From Lustribacter sp965277075 (GTDB lineage: Bacteria > Vulcanimicrobiota > Vulcanimicrobiia > Vulcanimicrobiales > Vulcanimicrobiaceae): DNA of 64,000 bases. The position numbers and the translations under genes are program-made. Positions 1 to 8,276 of the stretch are shown here, in pieces. The stretch lies in the NCBI GenBank assembly GCA_965277075.1, contig OZ255707.1, positions 1,178,001 to 1,242,000 of the forward strand, read 5' to 3'. The notes beneath the pieces were generated by a model. It saw nothing but the letters and a program-made list of their open reading frames with translations, was not told the DNA's origin and did not search any database. The first letter of the stretch is position 1. Each line of letters starts with the position of its first letter.

Positions 1-247
1 AACGCTCGAGGTACGCGGGCCGCGGATCGTCCCCGACGACCGTGCCGTCGAGCGTGAACGTCATCAGATCGTCGACGGTGACGAGCTCGGGACTGCGCGA
101 GCGCGAAAGTAAAAATTGATCGGGACGATCCGGATGCCGCATGCTGACGTGCCCGTATCCGTCGACCACGTTTTCGCGGGCGAGAATCCGGTTCGCCGAC
201 ATCACGTCGTATTTTGCTTTGTCCAAGCGTTGCGCCGTGGAGATCAT
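1..247 (-). CDS. Class II aldolase/adducin family protein, N-terminal part (cut by window edge)
   Basis: Reading the complement from the ATG at 247 gives 82 open codons that run off the left edge. The translation contains ANRILARENVVDGYGHVSMR followed by FLLSRSRSPELVT, the conserved N-terminal pattern of class II aldolase/adducin proteins (zinc-dependent aldolase or decarboxylase fold). The zinc-binding histidines would lie outside the window. It diverges from the binding-protein gene at 296, with 48 bases between the two starts. In catabolic clusters such proteins often cleave or decarboxylate ring-derived acids; the substrate here is unknown. Confidence 0.75.
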   Translation of the reverse strand, partial: MISTAQRLDKAKYDVMSANRILARENVVDGYGHVSMRHPDRPDQFLLSRSRSPELVTVDDLMTFTLDGTVVGDDPRPAYLER

Positions 248-295
248 GTGGTAGCATTCACCTCAACTGCGAAAGAAATCTCTTGTAGGAGACAC

Positions 296-1486
296 ATGAA
301 TCGCTCGCGCCTTGCATCGATCGGACTCGCCGTCACCTTCTTCATCGCATGGTGTTCGCCGCTGGCGGCGGCCGAGCCGTTCACCATTCCGGTCGTGCTG
401 CCGCTGACCGGCGGCTTCGCGTTTTCGGGCAACGCCGCCAAGTCGTCCCTCGCTGCGATGGAATCGCTCGTCAACAAAGAGGGCGGGATCCGCGGACAAA
501 CCCTCAAGTTTGCTTTTCTCGACGACCAGAGTTCTCCCCAAACCGCGGTGCAGGTTACGCAAGCGGTGCTCGGCGGCAAACCGCAAGTCGTCATCGGCTC
601 GGAGTTTGCCGCGCTGTGCCTCGCAATGGAGCCGCTCACCCGCGGCAAGACCGTTCAGTATTGCGGGTCGCCCGGCGTTCATCCGCCGTACGGCGCCGAC
701 TTGTTTTCGGCCAGCATTTCGACATACGGCATGGCGAGCGCGATGCTGCACTTCATGCGAGATAAGGGCTGGAAAAAAATCGCAACGATCACGTCGACCG
801 ACGCGAGCGGACAAGACGCCGAAAATCAGCTCAAGACGGTCGTCGCCCTTCCGGAAAACGTCGCGCGAGGGCTGACGATCGTCGACGGCGAGCACTTCAA
901 TCCGACCGACCAGAGCGTCGCGGCGCAAATGCAGCGGATTCGCGCGGCGAATCCTGATTGCATCGTCATGTGGACGTCCGGTCAGCCGTTCGGAACGGTA
1001 ACACACGCGTACACCGATGCCGGCTTGACGATCCCGGCGTTCACAACGAACGCCAACATGAGTTATTCGTTCATGAAACAGTTTGCCGGCTTTCTGCCGA
1101 AAGATCTCTACTTTCCGGGTCTCGCGTATCTGGCCGGTCCCGCGCCGGCCGAAGCGTCGCCGCGCGCACGCGTCGCCATCAAGCGCTTCTACGACGGCAT
1201 GAAAGCGGCCAACGCAACCGTCGAGTTTTCCGCCGGTATCATCTGGGATCCGGCGGCGATCGTCGTTGATGCGTATCGCAAACTCGGGACGTCGGCGACG
1301 TACGATCAGATTCGCGGCTACGTGCTCGGACTGACCGATTACGCCGGCATCAGCGGAACCTACGATTTCACCGACAAAGGCGCCGGCGCGCAGCGCGGGC
1401 TCACCGCGAAGGATGTACTCGTCATGCGCTGGGACGAAAGCCGAACCGTCTGGACACCGACGAGCAAAATGGGCGGGGGAATCTAA
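296..1486 (+). CDS. ABC transporter substrate-binding protein, branched-chain amino acid (LivK/Peripla_BP_6) type
   Basis: A secreted periplasmic binding protein of 396 residues. The ATG at 296 is chosen because it follows AGGAGA (287-292) and opens a good signal peptide (MNRSRLASIGLAVTFFIAW, cleavage near SPLAAA-EP); an in-frame start at 116 would put 60 unrelated residues in front. The mature part starts with IPVVLPLTGGFAFSGNAAK, the typical LivK-like beginning, and continues with the two-lobe fold. In catabolic clusters this family often captures aromatic acids rather than amino acids. No LivFGHM membrane genes lie next to it in the window. The stop TAA is directly followed by the ATG of the first Rieske gene, so the two are surely co-translated, suggesting the oxygenase acts on the captured compound. 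Confidence 0.85.
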   Translation: MNRSRLASIGLAVTFFIAWCSPLAAAEPFTIPVVLPLTGGFAFSGNAAKSSLAAMESLVNKEGGIRGQTLKFAFLDDQSSPQTAVQVTQAVLGGKPQVVIGSEFAALCLAMEPLTRGKTVQYCGSPGVHPPYGADLFSASISTYGMASAMLHFMRDKGWKKIATITSTDASGQDAENQLKTVVALPENVARGLTIVDGEHFNPTDQSVAAQMQRIRAANPDCIVMWTSGQPFGTVTHAYTDAGLTIPAFTTNANMSYSFMKQFAGFLPKDLYFPGLAYLAGPAPAEASPRARVAIKRFYDGMKAANATVEFSAGIIWDPAAIVVDAYRKLGTSATYDQIRGYVLGLTDYAGISGTYDFTDKGAGAQRGLTAKDVLVMRWDESRTVWTPTSKMGGGI

Positions 1487-2770
1487 ATGCTGACACAAGC
1501 CGAAAACGAGCGTTTGAGCCGGGTTGGTCCGGGGACGCCGGGCGGCGAGCTCTTACGCCGCTATTGGCATCCCATCGGGGGTGCGAGCGAGATGCGCGAC
1601 CGCTACACCAAGCGCGTCCGTTTACTCGCTGAAGATCTCGTCTTGTTCAAAGATCGCGGCGGACGCTTTGGTCTCGTCGCGGAGCAATGTCCGCACCGTC
1701 GCGCGTCGCTCGCGTACGGCATTCCGGAAATCGACGGCATCCGTTGTCCGTATCACGGCTGGAAGTTCGATGCGCTGGGTCACTGCATCGAACAGCCGAA
1801 CGAGCCCGCCGGCAGCAGCTTCAAAGACAAGGTCTCGACCGCCGCATATCCGGTCCAAGAACTCGGTGGATTGCTCTGGGCCTATTTGGGCCCGCTCCCG
1901 GCGCCGCTGATTCCACGTCTCGACGGCTTCGTCGTTCCGGGCACGATTCGCATGCTCGGCAAGGCCGTGCTGCCGTGTAATTGGCTCCAGATCATGGAGA
2001 ACTCGCACGATCCCGTGCACACGGAGTGGCTCCACGGCCATCTCCAAGAGTTCGTCGAGGAACAGCGCGATGGAATCAAGCCGACGTACGCAATCTCACG
2101 TCACCACGTCGAGATCGCCTTCGACGAATTCGAGTTCGGCATCTATAAGCGCCGGTTGATGGCGGGTCAATCGCGGGACGCCGACGATTGGCGCGTCGGT
2201 CATCCGGTTTTCTTTCCGACGACGCTCGCGGTCGGCAGTGCCGCGCCGCATTGGCAAATGTACGCGTTTCAAATCCGCGTTCCGATCGATGACGAAACGA
2301 CTCTACACCTGTGGTACGAAGCCTACAAGATGCGCGCGGGCACCGAGATTCCGCGCCACCTGCTCGACGAGGTTCCGGTGTACGACGTTCCCTATCGCGA
2401 TGCAAACGGCGAATTTCTGCTCGACCTGCTCGACGCACAAGACATCATGGCGTGGGTCACGCAAGGCGCCGTCGCACAGCGCGATCGCGAAAAGCTGGGC
2501 TCGACCGACCGCGGCGTCATCATGCTGCGAAAAATGCTCGAGCGCGAAATCGCGAATGTCGAGGCCGGCCGCGACCCGATGGGCGTCGTCCGCGATCCGG
2601 CCCGTAACACGCAGATCGATCTACCGGTGGAGTTGAACAAAGACATGAACAGCGACGGCGTTGCCAGCCGAATCCGGCGCGTGCGGACGCGCTATTATCC
2701 GTATCTCGACGAGTTGTTAGCCGTATTCGCGCGCGCCGGCGAACCGCTGCACGCCGGAGCCGTCCGATGA
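1487..2770 (+). CDS. Aromatic-ring-hydroxylating oxygenase alpha subunit, Rieske copy A
   Basis: 427 residues, the size of a Rieske non-heme iron oxygenase large subunit. The [2Fe-2S] ligands are visible as C68-P-H70 and C87-P-Y-H90. The mononuclear iron site is N172-x2-D175-x2-H178-x4-H183; the third ligand probably lies in the QDIMAW segment near residue 320. It would hydroxylate or O-demethylate an aromatic substrate using electrons from a reductase, but no ferredoxin or reductase gene is nearby. Its stop overlaps the start of a close paralogue (copy B) by ATGA, and a third paralogue lies near 49 kb. The substrate cannot be read from sequence. Confidence 0.9.
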   Translation: MLTQAENERLSRVGPGTPGGELLRRYWHPIGGASEMRDRYTKRVRLLAEDLVLFKDRGGRFGLVAEQCPHRRASLAYGIPEIDGIRCPYHGWKFDALGHCIEQPNEPAGSSFKDKVSTAAYPVQELGGLLWAYLGPLPAPLIPRLDGFVVPGTIRMLGKAVLPCNWLQIMENSHDPVHTEWLHGHLQEFVEEQRDGIKPTYAISRHHVEIAFDEFEFGIYKRRLMAGQSRDADDWRVGHPVFFPTTLAVGSAAPHWQMYAFQIRVPIDDETTLHLWYEAYKMRAGTEIPRHLLDEVPVYDVPYRDANGEFLLDLLDAQDIMAWVTQGAVAQRDREKLGSTDRGVIMLRKMLEREIANVEAGRDPMGVVRDPARNTQIDLPVELNKDMNSDGVASRIRRVRTRYYPYLDELLAVFARAGEPLHAGAVR

Positions 2771-4056
2771 TTACGGCCCGAGAGAACCAACGCATCACGC
2801 GGGTCGGCCGCGGCACGCCGGGCGGCGATCTACTGCGCCGCTACTGGTATCCGGTCGCGGGCGTTGCCGAGTTCGCCGCGCGTCACACGATGCGCGTCAA
2901 ACTGCTCGGCGAAGATCTCGTGCTCTATCGGGATCGCAGCGGTGCGTACGGACTGATCGACGAATTCTGTCCGCATCGGCGGGCATCGTTCGCCTACGGC
3001 ATTCCCGAAGCCGACGGTATTCGTTGCCCATATCACGGCTGGAAGTTTGACGGTAGCGGCGCGTGTCTCGAACAGCCGAACGAACCCGCCGGGAGCACCT
3101 GGCGCGAACGAACGACGACGACAGCCTATCCGGTGCAAGAGCTCGGCGGCGTTCTCTTCGCGTATCTCGGACCCGCGCCGGCGCCGCTGCTGCCGCGGCT
3201 CGACGGCTTCGTCGTCCCGGGAACGATCAGGATGCTCGGTCGCGCGATCGTGCCCTGTAATTGGCTGCAAATCATGGAGAACTCGCTCGACCCGGTGCAC
3301 ACCGAATGGCTGCACGGCCATCTGCAAGAATTCGTCGAAGAAGAACGCGACGGCATCAAGCCGACCTACGCGATCTCACGCCACCACGTCGACATCGCGT
3401 TCGACGAATTCACCTACGGCATCGTCAAGCGGCGTCTCATGCAGGGACAGTCCCCGGACGTCGACGATTGGCGCGTCGGACATCCGGTGATGTTTCCGTG
3501 CACGCTCGCCGTCGGAAGCGCGGGAGGCTTCTGGACGAGTTACATGTTTCAGATTCGCGTGCCGATGGACGACACGCACACGATGCACTTTTGGTATACG
3601 GCGTATCAGCCGCCGCCGGGTGCGCCGGTACCGCAACGTCTGCTGGACGAGATTCCGGTGTACGACGTTCCGTACCGCACGCCGGAGGGCGAGTTCAACC
3701 TCGATCTGCTCGATGCGCAAGACATCATGGCGTGGGTGACGCAAGGTCCGATCGCGCGGCGCGATCTCGAAAAGCTCGGCTGGACCGATCGGGGCGTCAT
3801 CATGCTACGCAAGATGGTCGCGCGTGAGATCGACAACGTTGCCGCCGGCGCCGATCCGATCGGCGTCATTCGCGACGCCGCCAAAAACACGATCATTCAT
3901 CTGCCGGTCGAGCACGGAAAAGATATGTTCAGCGACGGATTCGCCAGCATCTTTCGCCGCTTACACACGCGCTTCTATCCGTACGCCGACGAACTTCTTG
4001 GCCTATTCGCGCACGCGAATCCCGGGCCGGCGGCCAGAACGCTCGAACCGGCTTAA
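2767..4056 (+). CDS. Aromatic-ring-hydroxylating oxygenase alpha subunit, Rieske copy B
   Basis: 429 residues, collinear with copy A from end to end and with all ligands at the same positions (C68, H70, C87, H90, then the N-x2-D-x2-H-x4-H iron site). The shared blocks are long, e.g. GTIRMLG..., NWLQIMENS.DPVHTEWLHG and DLLDAQDIMAWVTQG. This is a tandem duplication rather than an alpha/beta pair, because both copies keep complete Rieske and iron centres. They could form a heteromer or handle different substrates. The stop codon shares four bases with the convergent MetE-like gene. Confidence 0.9.
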   Translation: MITARENQRITRVGRGTPGGDLLRRYWYPVAGVAEFAARHTMRVKLLGEDLVLYRDRSGAYGLIDEFCPHRRASFAYGIPEADGIRCPYHGWKFDGSGACLEQPNEPAGSTWRERTTTTAYPVQELGGVLFAYLGPAPAPLLPRLDGFVVPGTIRMLGRAIVPCNWLQIMENSLDPVHTEWLHGHLQEFVEEERDGIKPTYAISRHHVDIAFDEFTYGIVKRRLMQGQSPDVDDWRVGHPVMFPCTLAVGSAGGFWTSYMFQIRVPMDDTHTMHFWYTAYQPPPGAPVPQRLLDEIPVYDVPYRTPEGEFNLDLLDAQDIMAWVTQGPIARRDLEKLGWTDRGVIMLRKMVAREIDNVAAGADPIGVIRDAAKNTIIHLPVEHGKDMFSDGFASIFRRLHTRFYPYADELLGLFAHANPGPAARTLEPA

Positions 4057-5156
4057 GAACCCCACACCCGTCGAGCAACGTCGCGGACCAGCTCCATCTT
4101 TTTCCATTGCTGGTCCTCGGAGATCACGTTGCCTTCGGCCATCGACGCAAACCCGCACTGCGGGCTGAGCGCAAGGCTCTCGAGCGGCACGAATTTCGTC
4201 GCTTGATCGATGAGCCGCATCAGGTCGTCCGGGCTTTCCAGCGTCCCGACTTTCGTGCTCACCAAGCCCAGCACGACCACTTTCCCTTTGGGCACAAAAC
4301 GCAACGGTTCGAACGTCCCGGAGCGCTCGTCGTCGTACTCGAGAAGAAAGCGGTCGACATCGAGCTGAGTGAACAACTTTTCAGCGATCGCGTCGTAGCC
4401 GCCCGATGCATACCAATTGCTGCGGTTGTTACCGCGACACAGGTGGATCGCACGCGTGACGCCCGGTTTCCGCGCTTTGTGGAACGCGGTATTGTCGACG
4501 GCGATCGCTTCGTCGAGCAGCGCGTCGAGATCGTCGTTCAATTCCGTGCGCAGATACTCGCGCCACTTCTCGTCGAGATAGTAGCTGTACCGCGGGGCAT
4601 CGATCTGCATGTACGCGACGCCGTCATCGGCGAGCGCAGCAGCCTCACCCGCGATGATCTGCTGAACGTCGGCGAGAAAGTCCGCGTAGCGCGGATACGC
4701 TTTCTCGCTGATCCCTTTGCGATACGAGATCGCCGGATATTGATTCGCACTCGGCAGCGTCATCTTGATCGCGCCCGGACTGTTCGCCTTGAGAAACGCC
4801 ATTTCGATGCCGGTCAAGCGCCGCTTCTGCTGCAACTTCGACGTGACGACGTCGCGCAGCGGCGCCGTCATTACGCCTTGCGACGTTTTCCAGACGCGCG
4901 TGTCCGCGCCGCCGGTTGAAAACCCGTCGACTGCGTCGACCAAGTCGGACTGAAACCCGGCGCGGCGAAATTCACCGTCGGTGAAAATTTCAAAGCCGAG
5001 CGACTTTTGCTTCTCGAGCACGCGCACGATTTCACGGTCTTCGAGTTCACGCAGATTCGGCGCGTCGCCCGCGCGCGCGTCGAGCAGCGCTTTGGGACGC
5101 AAGAAGCTGCCGACGTGATCGGCGCGATACGGGTTGGTCGTGACCATCGTTGCCAT
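4053..5156 (-). CDS. Cobalamin-independent methionine synthase C-terminal-domain (MetE/YxjG-like) protein
   Basis: 367 residues covering only the catalytic barrel of MetE (Meth_synt_2), as in the short YxjG/YxjH group. The N-terminus YRADHVGSFLRP is characteristic. Zinc ligands equivalent to those of MetE are visible: His and Cys in AIHLCRGN and a later Cys in LSPQCGF. It should bind zinc and activate a thiol for methyl transfer. Full-length MetE has a duplicated N-terminal barrel that is missing here, so methionine synthesis from methyl-folate is not certain. Placed between Rieske oxygenases and a reductase, it may accept a methyl group released from a methoxy or methylthio substrate; that is inference. 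It diverges from the aldo/keto reductase gene across 74 bases. Confidence 0.82.
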   Translation of the reverse strand: MATMVTTNPYRADHVGSFLRPKALLDARAGDAPNLRELEDREIVRVLEKQKSLGFEIFTDGEFRRAGFQSDLVDAVDGFSTGGADTRVWKTSQGVMTAPLRDVVTSKLQQKRRLTGIEMAFLKANSPGAIKMTLPSANQYPAISYRKGISEKAYPRYADFLADVQQIIAGEAAALADDGVAYMQIDAPRYSYYLDEKWREYLRTELNDDLDALLDEAIAVDNTAFHKARKPGVTRAIHLCRGNNRSNWYASGGYDAIAEKLFTQLDVDRFLLEYDDERSGTFEPLRFVPKGKVVVLGLVSTKVGTLESPDDLMRLIDQATKFVPLESLALSPQCGFASMAEGNVISEDQQWKKMELVRDVARRVWGS

Positions 5157-5230
5157 GCAAAGCGGTTTCCTGCGGGCATCGGTTGCTCCTCGGCGTTTTC
5201 GCGCTGCAGGTGCTCGGGTAAGCGACGCGC

Positions 5231-6169
5231 ATGACGACGAGCGCTTCAGCCCCGCCCGCGACCTCCGGCGTGCCGATGCGCCGCCTCGGCCGCACGAACG
5301 AGCAGGTATCGGTGATCGGGATGGGCGGCTTCCATATCGGTCATCCGTATTTACCGGACGACGATGCCATCAAGCTGATCCACAGCGCTATCGACCGCGG
5401 CATAACGTTCATGGATAATTCGTGGGATTACAATGCGGGGATGAGCGAGCTGCGCATGGGCCGCGCGCTGAGCCTCGGGTATCGCGACCGCGTGTTCCTC
5501 ATGACGAAACTCGACGGCCGCACCAAAGCGTCGTTCAACGCGCAGCTCGAGGAGTCGCTGAACCGCTTACTGACCGACCGCCTCGATCTCGTTCAGTTTC
5601 ATGAGAACATCCGTCCCGACGATGCCGATCGTATTTTCGCACCGGGCGGGGCGTTTGAGGCCGCGGTCGCCGCGCGCGATGCCGGCAAGGTGCGCTTCAT
5701 CGGATTCACCGGCCACAAAGATCCGGCGCATCATCTTCACATGATCGAACTCGCGGACCGACACGGGTTCACGTTCGACACCGTGCAGATGCCGGTCAAC
5801 GTGTTCGACGCGCACTACAAGAGTTTCGCGGCGCAAATCATTCCGGTCGCGCAAGCGCACGACATGGGCGTTCTCGCCATGAAAACGTTCGGCGATCGGA
5901 ATCTGCTCGAAACGCGCCTCGTCGCGCCGATCGATATGCTGCACTACAGCATGCATCTGCCCACCAGCGTCGTCATCACCGGCATCGACAAACCGGAGAT
6001 CCTCGATCAAGCGATCGCAGCGGCAACGACGTTTGCGCCGCTCTCCGACGACGCGGTCGACGCGATCCTCGCGAAAACCGCCGACGCTGCTCGCGACGGG
6101 AACCTCGAACGCTACAAGACGTCGCGCTTCTTCGACAGCACCTTCCAGAACCCGAGCTGGCTCGGCTAA
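5231..6169 (+). CDS. Aldo/keto reductase
   Basis: 312 residues with the AKR (alpha/beta)8 barrel. The expected tetrad is visible: Asp and Tyr in MDNSWDYNAG, Lys in LMTKLDGR and His in LVQFHENI. It should be a cytoplasmic NAD(P)H-dependent carbonyl reductase. It starts with MTTSASAPPATSG, a flexible extension before the family's usual MRRLGRTNEQVSVIGMG; the inner ATG there is an alternative start. The 3' end shares four bases with the convergent flavin monooxygenase gene. Context suggests reduction of an aldehyde or ketone from ring or side-chain degradation. Confidence 0.85.
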   Translation: MTTSASAPPATSGVPMRRLGRTNEQVSVIGMGGFHIGHPYLPDDDAIKLIHSAIDRGITFMDNSWDYNAGMSELRMGRALSLGYRDRVFLMTKLDGRTKASFNAQLEESLNRLLTDRLDLVQFHENIRPDDADRIFAPGGAFEAAVAARDAGKVRFIGFTGHKDPAHHLHMIELADRHGFTFDTVQMPVNVFDAHYKSFAAQIIPVAQAHDMGVLAMKTFGDRNLLETRLVAPIDMLHYSMHLPTSVVITGIDKPEILDQAIAAATTFAPLSDDAVDAILAKTADAARDGNLERYKTSRFFDSTFQNPSWLG

Positions 6170-7377
6170 GCGACTTCGGCCGCTCGCTGCACCGCGGCGA
6201 TCATCGATGAGTTGATCAGGTACGGCCGCGCCAGTCCCGGCGTGTTGGCCGTGTGCACGAGTTCTTCGAATCGCTCCTTGCGCACGACGGGATCGCGCTC
6301 TTCGAGCATCCGCTTATTGCGGATCGAATTCGCTTGCACGAACTCGATCGTTGCCGTGCGCCGCTGGCGGTCGTACACGTCCAGGAAGTTCTCACTCGCA
6401 TCACCGCGCCACACCGCCGCCAACTTCGGAATGAGGTTCGCCGCGTCTTGGATGCCGCTATTGAGGCCGAAGGCGCCGAGCGGATTGTTGAGGTGCGCCG
6501 CATCGCCGGCGAGGAGCACACGTCCGCTGCGGAACGACGCCGCGACACGTTGATGTACGCGATAGAAGCTGCTGTAGAGAATCTCGTACGGCACGTCGCG
6601 CGGTTCGAAGCCCTGCAGCCAGGCCGCGACGCGTTCCGGCGCGGCGATCACCTCTTCGGGTGTCTCGTTGTCGGTCGGAATGACGATACGCCAATACCCG
6701 CTCGTCCCGTCGCCCGGCATCTTGAAGAGCGTCACCCACTCGTCCGGATCGGCGATGTAGGCGTTCTTCGTGTAGCCCCGCGTCTCGTAATCAAACGATG
6801 TGCTCATGACGAAGAACCGTTCGGGCCAGGTGTAGCCCTCGAACGTCATATCGATCGCTTTGCGGACCGAACTGCGGCCGCCGTCGGCACCGACCATATA
6901 TGCGCCGTCGACGACGACCGTCTCACCGTCGCGTTGGTAGCTCACGCGCACGCCGGTACCATCTTGCGTGACATTGGTCAAACGCGAGCCGAACTGCACG
7001 TCGGCGAGCGGCTCACGTTGCAAGATGTCGAGAATGATCGGCGTGAGTTGATGCTGTTCGAGATGAAGGCGGTAGGGATACGGGGTGAGGTCGGCGATCA
7101 AATTCAGGTCCCAAAGCGCGACCCAATCCGGGTTCTCGCGGTCGCGAATCGACCAGTACCGCACCGGAATCCCGCGCTCGTGCATGCGCTCCGTGATCCC
7201 GTACGGCGCCATCGCTTCAAGCGTCGGCGGATGGTACGAACCGGCGCGCAGATCGACCGTGAGTCCGGGTTCTTGCTCGAGCAGCAGCACCGGGACGCCT
7301 TCGCGAGCGAGCCCGAGCGCCGTAAGCAACCCGACCGGTCCGCCGCCGGCGACGATCACGCGGCGACCGGCGGTCAC
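6166..7377 (-). CDS. FAD-dependent aromatic monooxygenase (PHBH/UbiH fold)
   Basis: 403 residues. The N-terminal FAD motif is VIVAGGGPVGLLTALGLARE, and the second conserved FAD segment is VLLAGDAAHLNNPLGAFGLN, diagnostic of single-component flavin hydroxylases. A DG motif (MVGADGGRSSVRK) lies between them. The frame stays open far upstream, but that part is arginine-rich antisense; the GTG at 7377 overlaps the stop of the upstream gene as GTGA and places the FAD motif at residues 6-11. Likely hydroxylates an aromatic ring with NAD(P)H and O2. It is translationally coupled to the fumarylacetoacetate-hydrolase-family gene, a common pairing for hydroxylation followed by C-C bond cleavage. Confidence 0.88.
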   Translation of the reverse strand: MTAGRRVIVAGGGPVGLLTALGLAREGVPVLLLEQEPGLTVDLRAGSYHPPTLEAMAPYGITERMHERGIPVRYWSIRDRENPDWVALWDLNLIADLTPYPYRLHLEQHQLTPIILDILQREPLADVQFGSRLTNVTQDGTGVRVSYQRDGETVVVDGAYMVGADGGRSSVRKAIDMTFEGYTWPERFFVMSTSFDYETRGYTKNAYIADPDEWVTLFKMPGDGTSGYWRIVIPTDNETPEEVIAAPERVAAWLQGFEPRDVPYEILYSSFYRVHQRVAASFRSGRVLLAGDAAHLNNPLGAFGLNSGIQDAANLIPKLAAVWRGDASENFLDVYDRQRRTATIEFVQANSIRNKRMLEERDPVVRKERFEELVHTANTPGLARPYLINSSMIAAVQRAAEVA

Positions 7378-8276
7378 GGAGCAGTGGCCTGCGCGGGCTG
7401 ACTGCTCCACGACATCGCCGGCGCGTCGCGCACGCCGACGCGCATCTCGCCGATGCCGTCGATGCGCGCGAGCATCACGTCGCCGGCGCCGACCGGACCG
7501 ACGCCCTCGGGGGTTCCCGTGTACAGCACGTCGCCCGGATAGAGCGTGTACCAGCGCGATGCCCACGCAATGAGTTTGTGCACGTTGAAAATCAACATCT
7601 GCGTGTTGGACGCCTGGCGCGTTTCGCCGTTCACCTCGAGCCGCAAGCCGAGATTGTTCGGGTCGGCGATCTCGTCCGGCGTCACGAGCCACGGTCCGAG
7701 CACCGAGTACGAATCGATCGACTTACGGAAGCTGCGATCTTCCTTGCCGCGCACGGTCATATCGAGGCCGATCGCATACCCCGCGACAACGTCGAGCGCG
7801 CGCTCTTCGGCGATGTCGCTGCACTCGCGGCCGATGACGAGCGCGAGCTCGATCTCGTGGTCGGTGCGGCGGTCGGCAAAGCGCACGGCAACGCCCTCGC
7901 TCGGCCCAACGAGCGAACTCGCCGCTTTGAGAAACAGCCCCGCTTCGTCGATGCGGGCAACGGCGTGATTGAACGTGATGCCCGGATCCGCTACCGCCTC
8001 CTCGATGTGCTTCTGGTAATTGACCGGCGCGGCGACGAGTTTGGTCGGCGCGCCGACCGGCGCCAGAAACCGCGCCTCATCGATCCGGCACGCGGACGCG
8101 TCGCGGGGCGCGGCCTCGAGCGCGCTGCGGATCGCATCGAAATTGGCATAGACCGCGTCACCGCGCGTCGGCCGCACGCCGCGAGCGAGCACGCCGTCCA
8201 CGAGGGCGGTTACGTCGTGCACCTCGCTCTCTCGCACGACGCCATAGCGTTGATCACCGAATCGACAGAATCTCAT
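7374..8276 (-). CDS. Fumarylacetoacetate hydrolase (FAH) family protein
   Basis: About 300 residues. The C-terminal FAH domain shows YQKHIEEA, the metal-binding acidic pattern DHEIELALVIGREC, then GYAIGLDMTVRG and YTGTPEGVGPVGAGD. Members hydrolyse acylpyruvates or hydrate/decarboxylate 2-oxo-dienoates using Mg2+. The ATG at 8276 (MRFCRFGDQRYGVV) matches the family's usual start; an ATG seven codons upstream is possible. It overlaps the end of the binding-protein gene by 23 bases and is coupled to the flavin monooxygenase by GTGA, suggesting that a hydroxylated ring product is cleaved here. Confidence 0.88.
   Translation of the reverse strand: MRFCRFGDQRYGVVRESEVHDVTALVDGVLARGVRPTRGDAVYANFDAIRSALEAAPRDASACRIDEARFLAPVGAPTKLVAAPVNYQKHIEEAVADPGITFNHAVARIDEAGLFLKAASSLVGPSEGVAVRFADRRTDHEIELALVIGRECSDIAEERALDVVAGYAIGLDMTVRGKEDRSFRKSIDSYSVLGPWLVTPDEIADPNNLGLRLEVNGETRQASNTQMLIFNVHKLIAWASRWYTLYPGDVLYTGTPEGVGPVGAGDVMLARIDGIGEMRVGVRDAPAMSWSSQPAQATAP

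Noticed and set aside
116..295. N-terminal extension of the LivK-like protein
   Set aside because: No homology-like features, no ribosome site, and it overlaps the divergent aldolase gene; the ATG at 296 has AGGAGA and a signal peptide.
263..1498. Long minus-strand frame (411 codons) opposite the LivK-like gene
   Set aside because: Arg/His-rich translation with no domain; the plus-strand frame has signal peptide, ribosome site and family motifs. It is an antisense shadow of GC-rich coding sequence.
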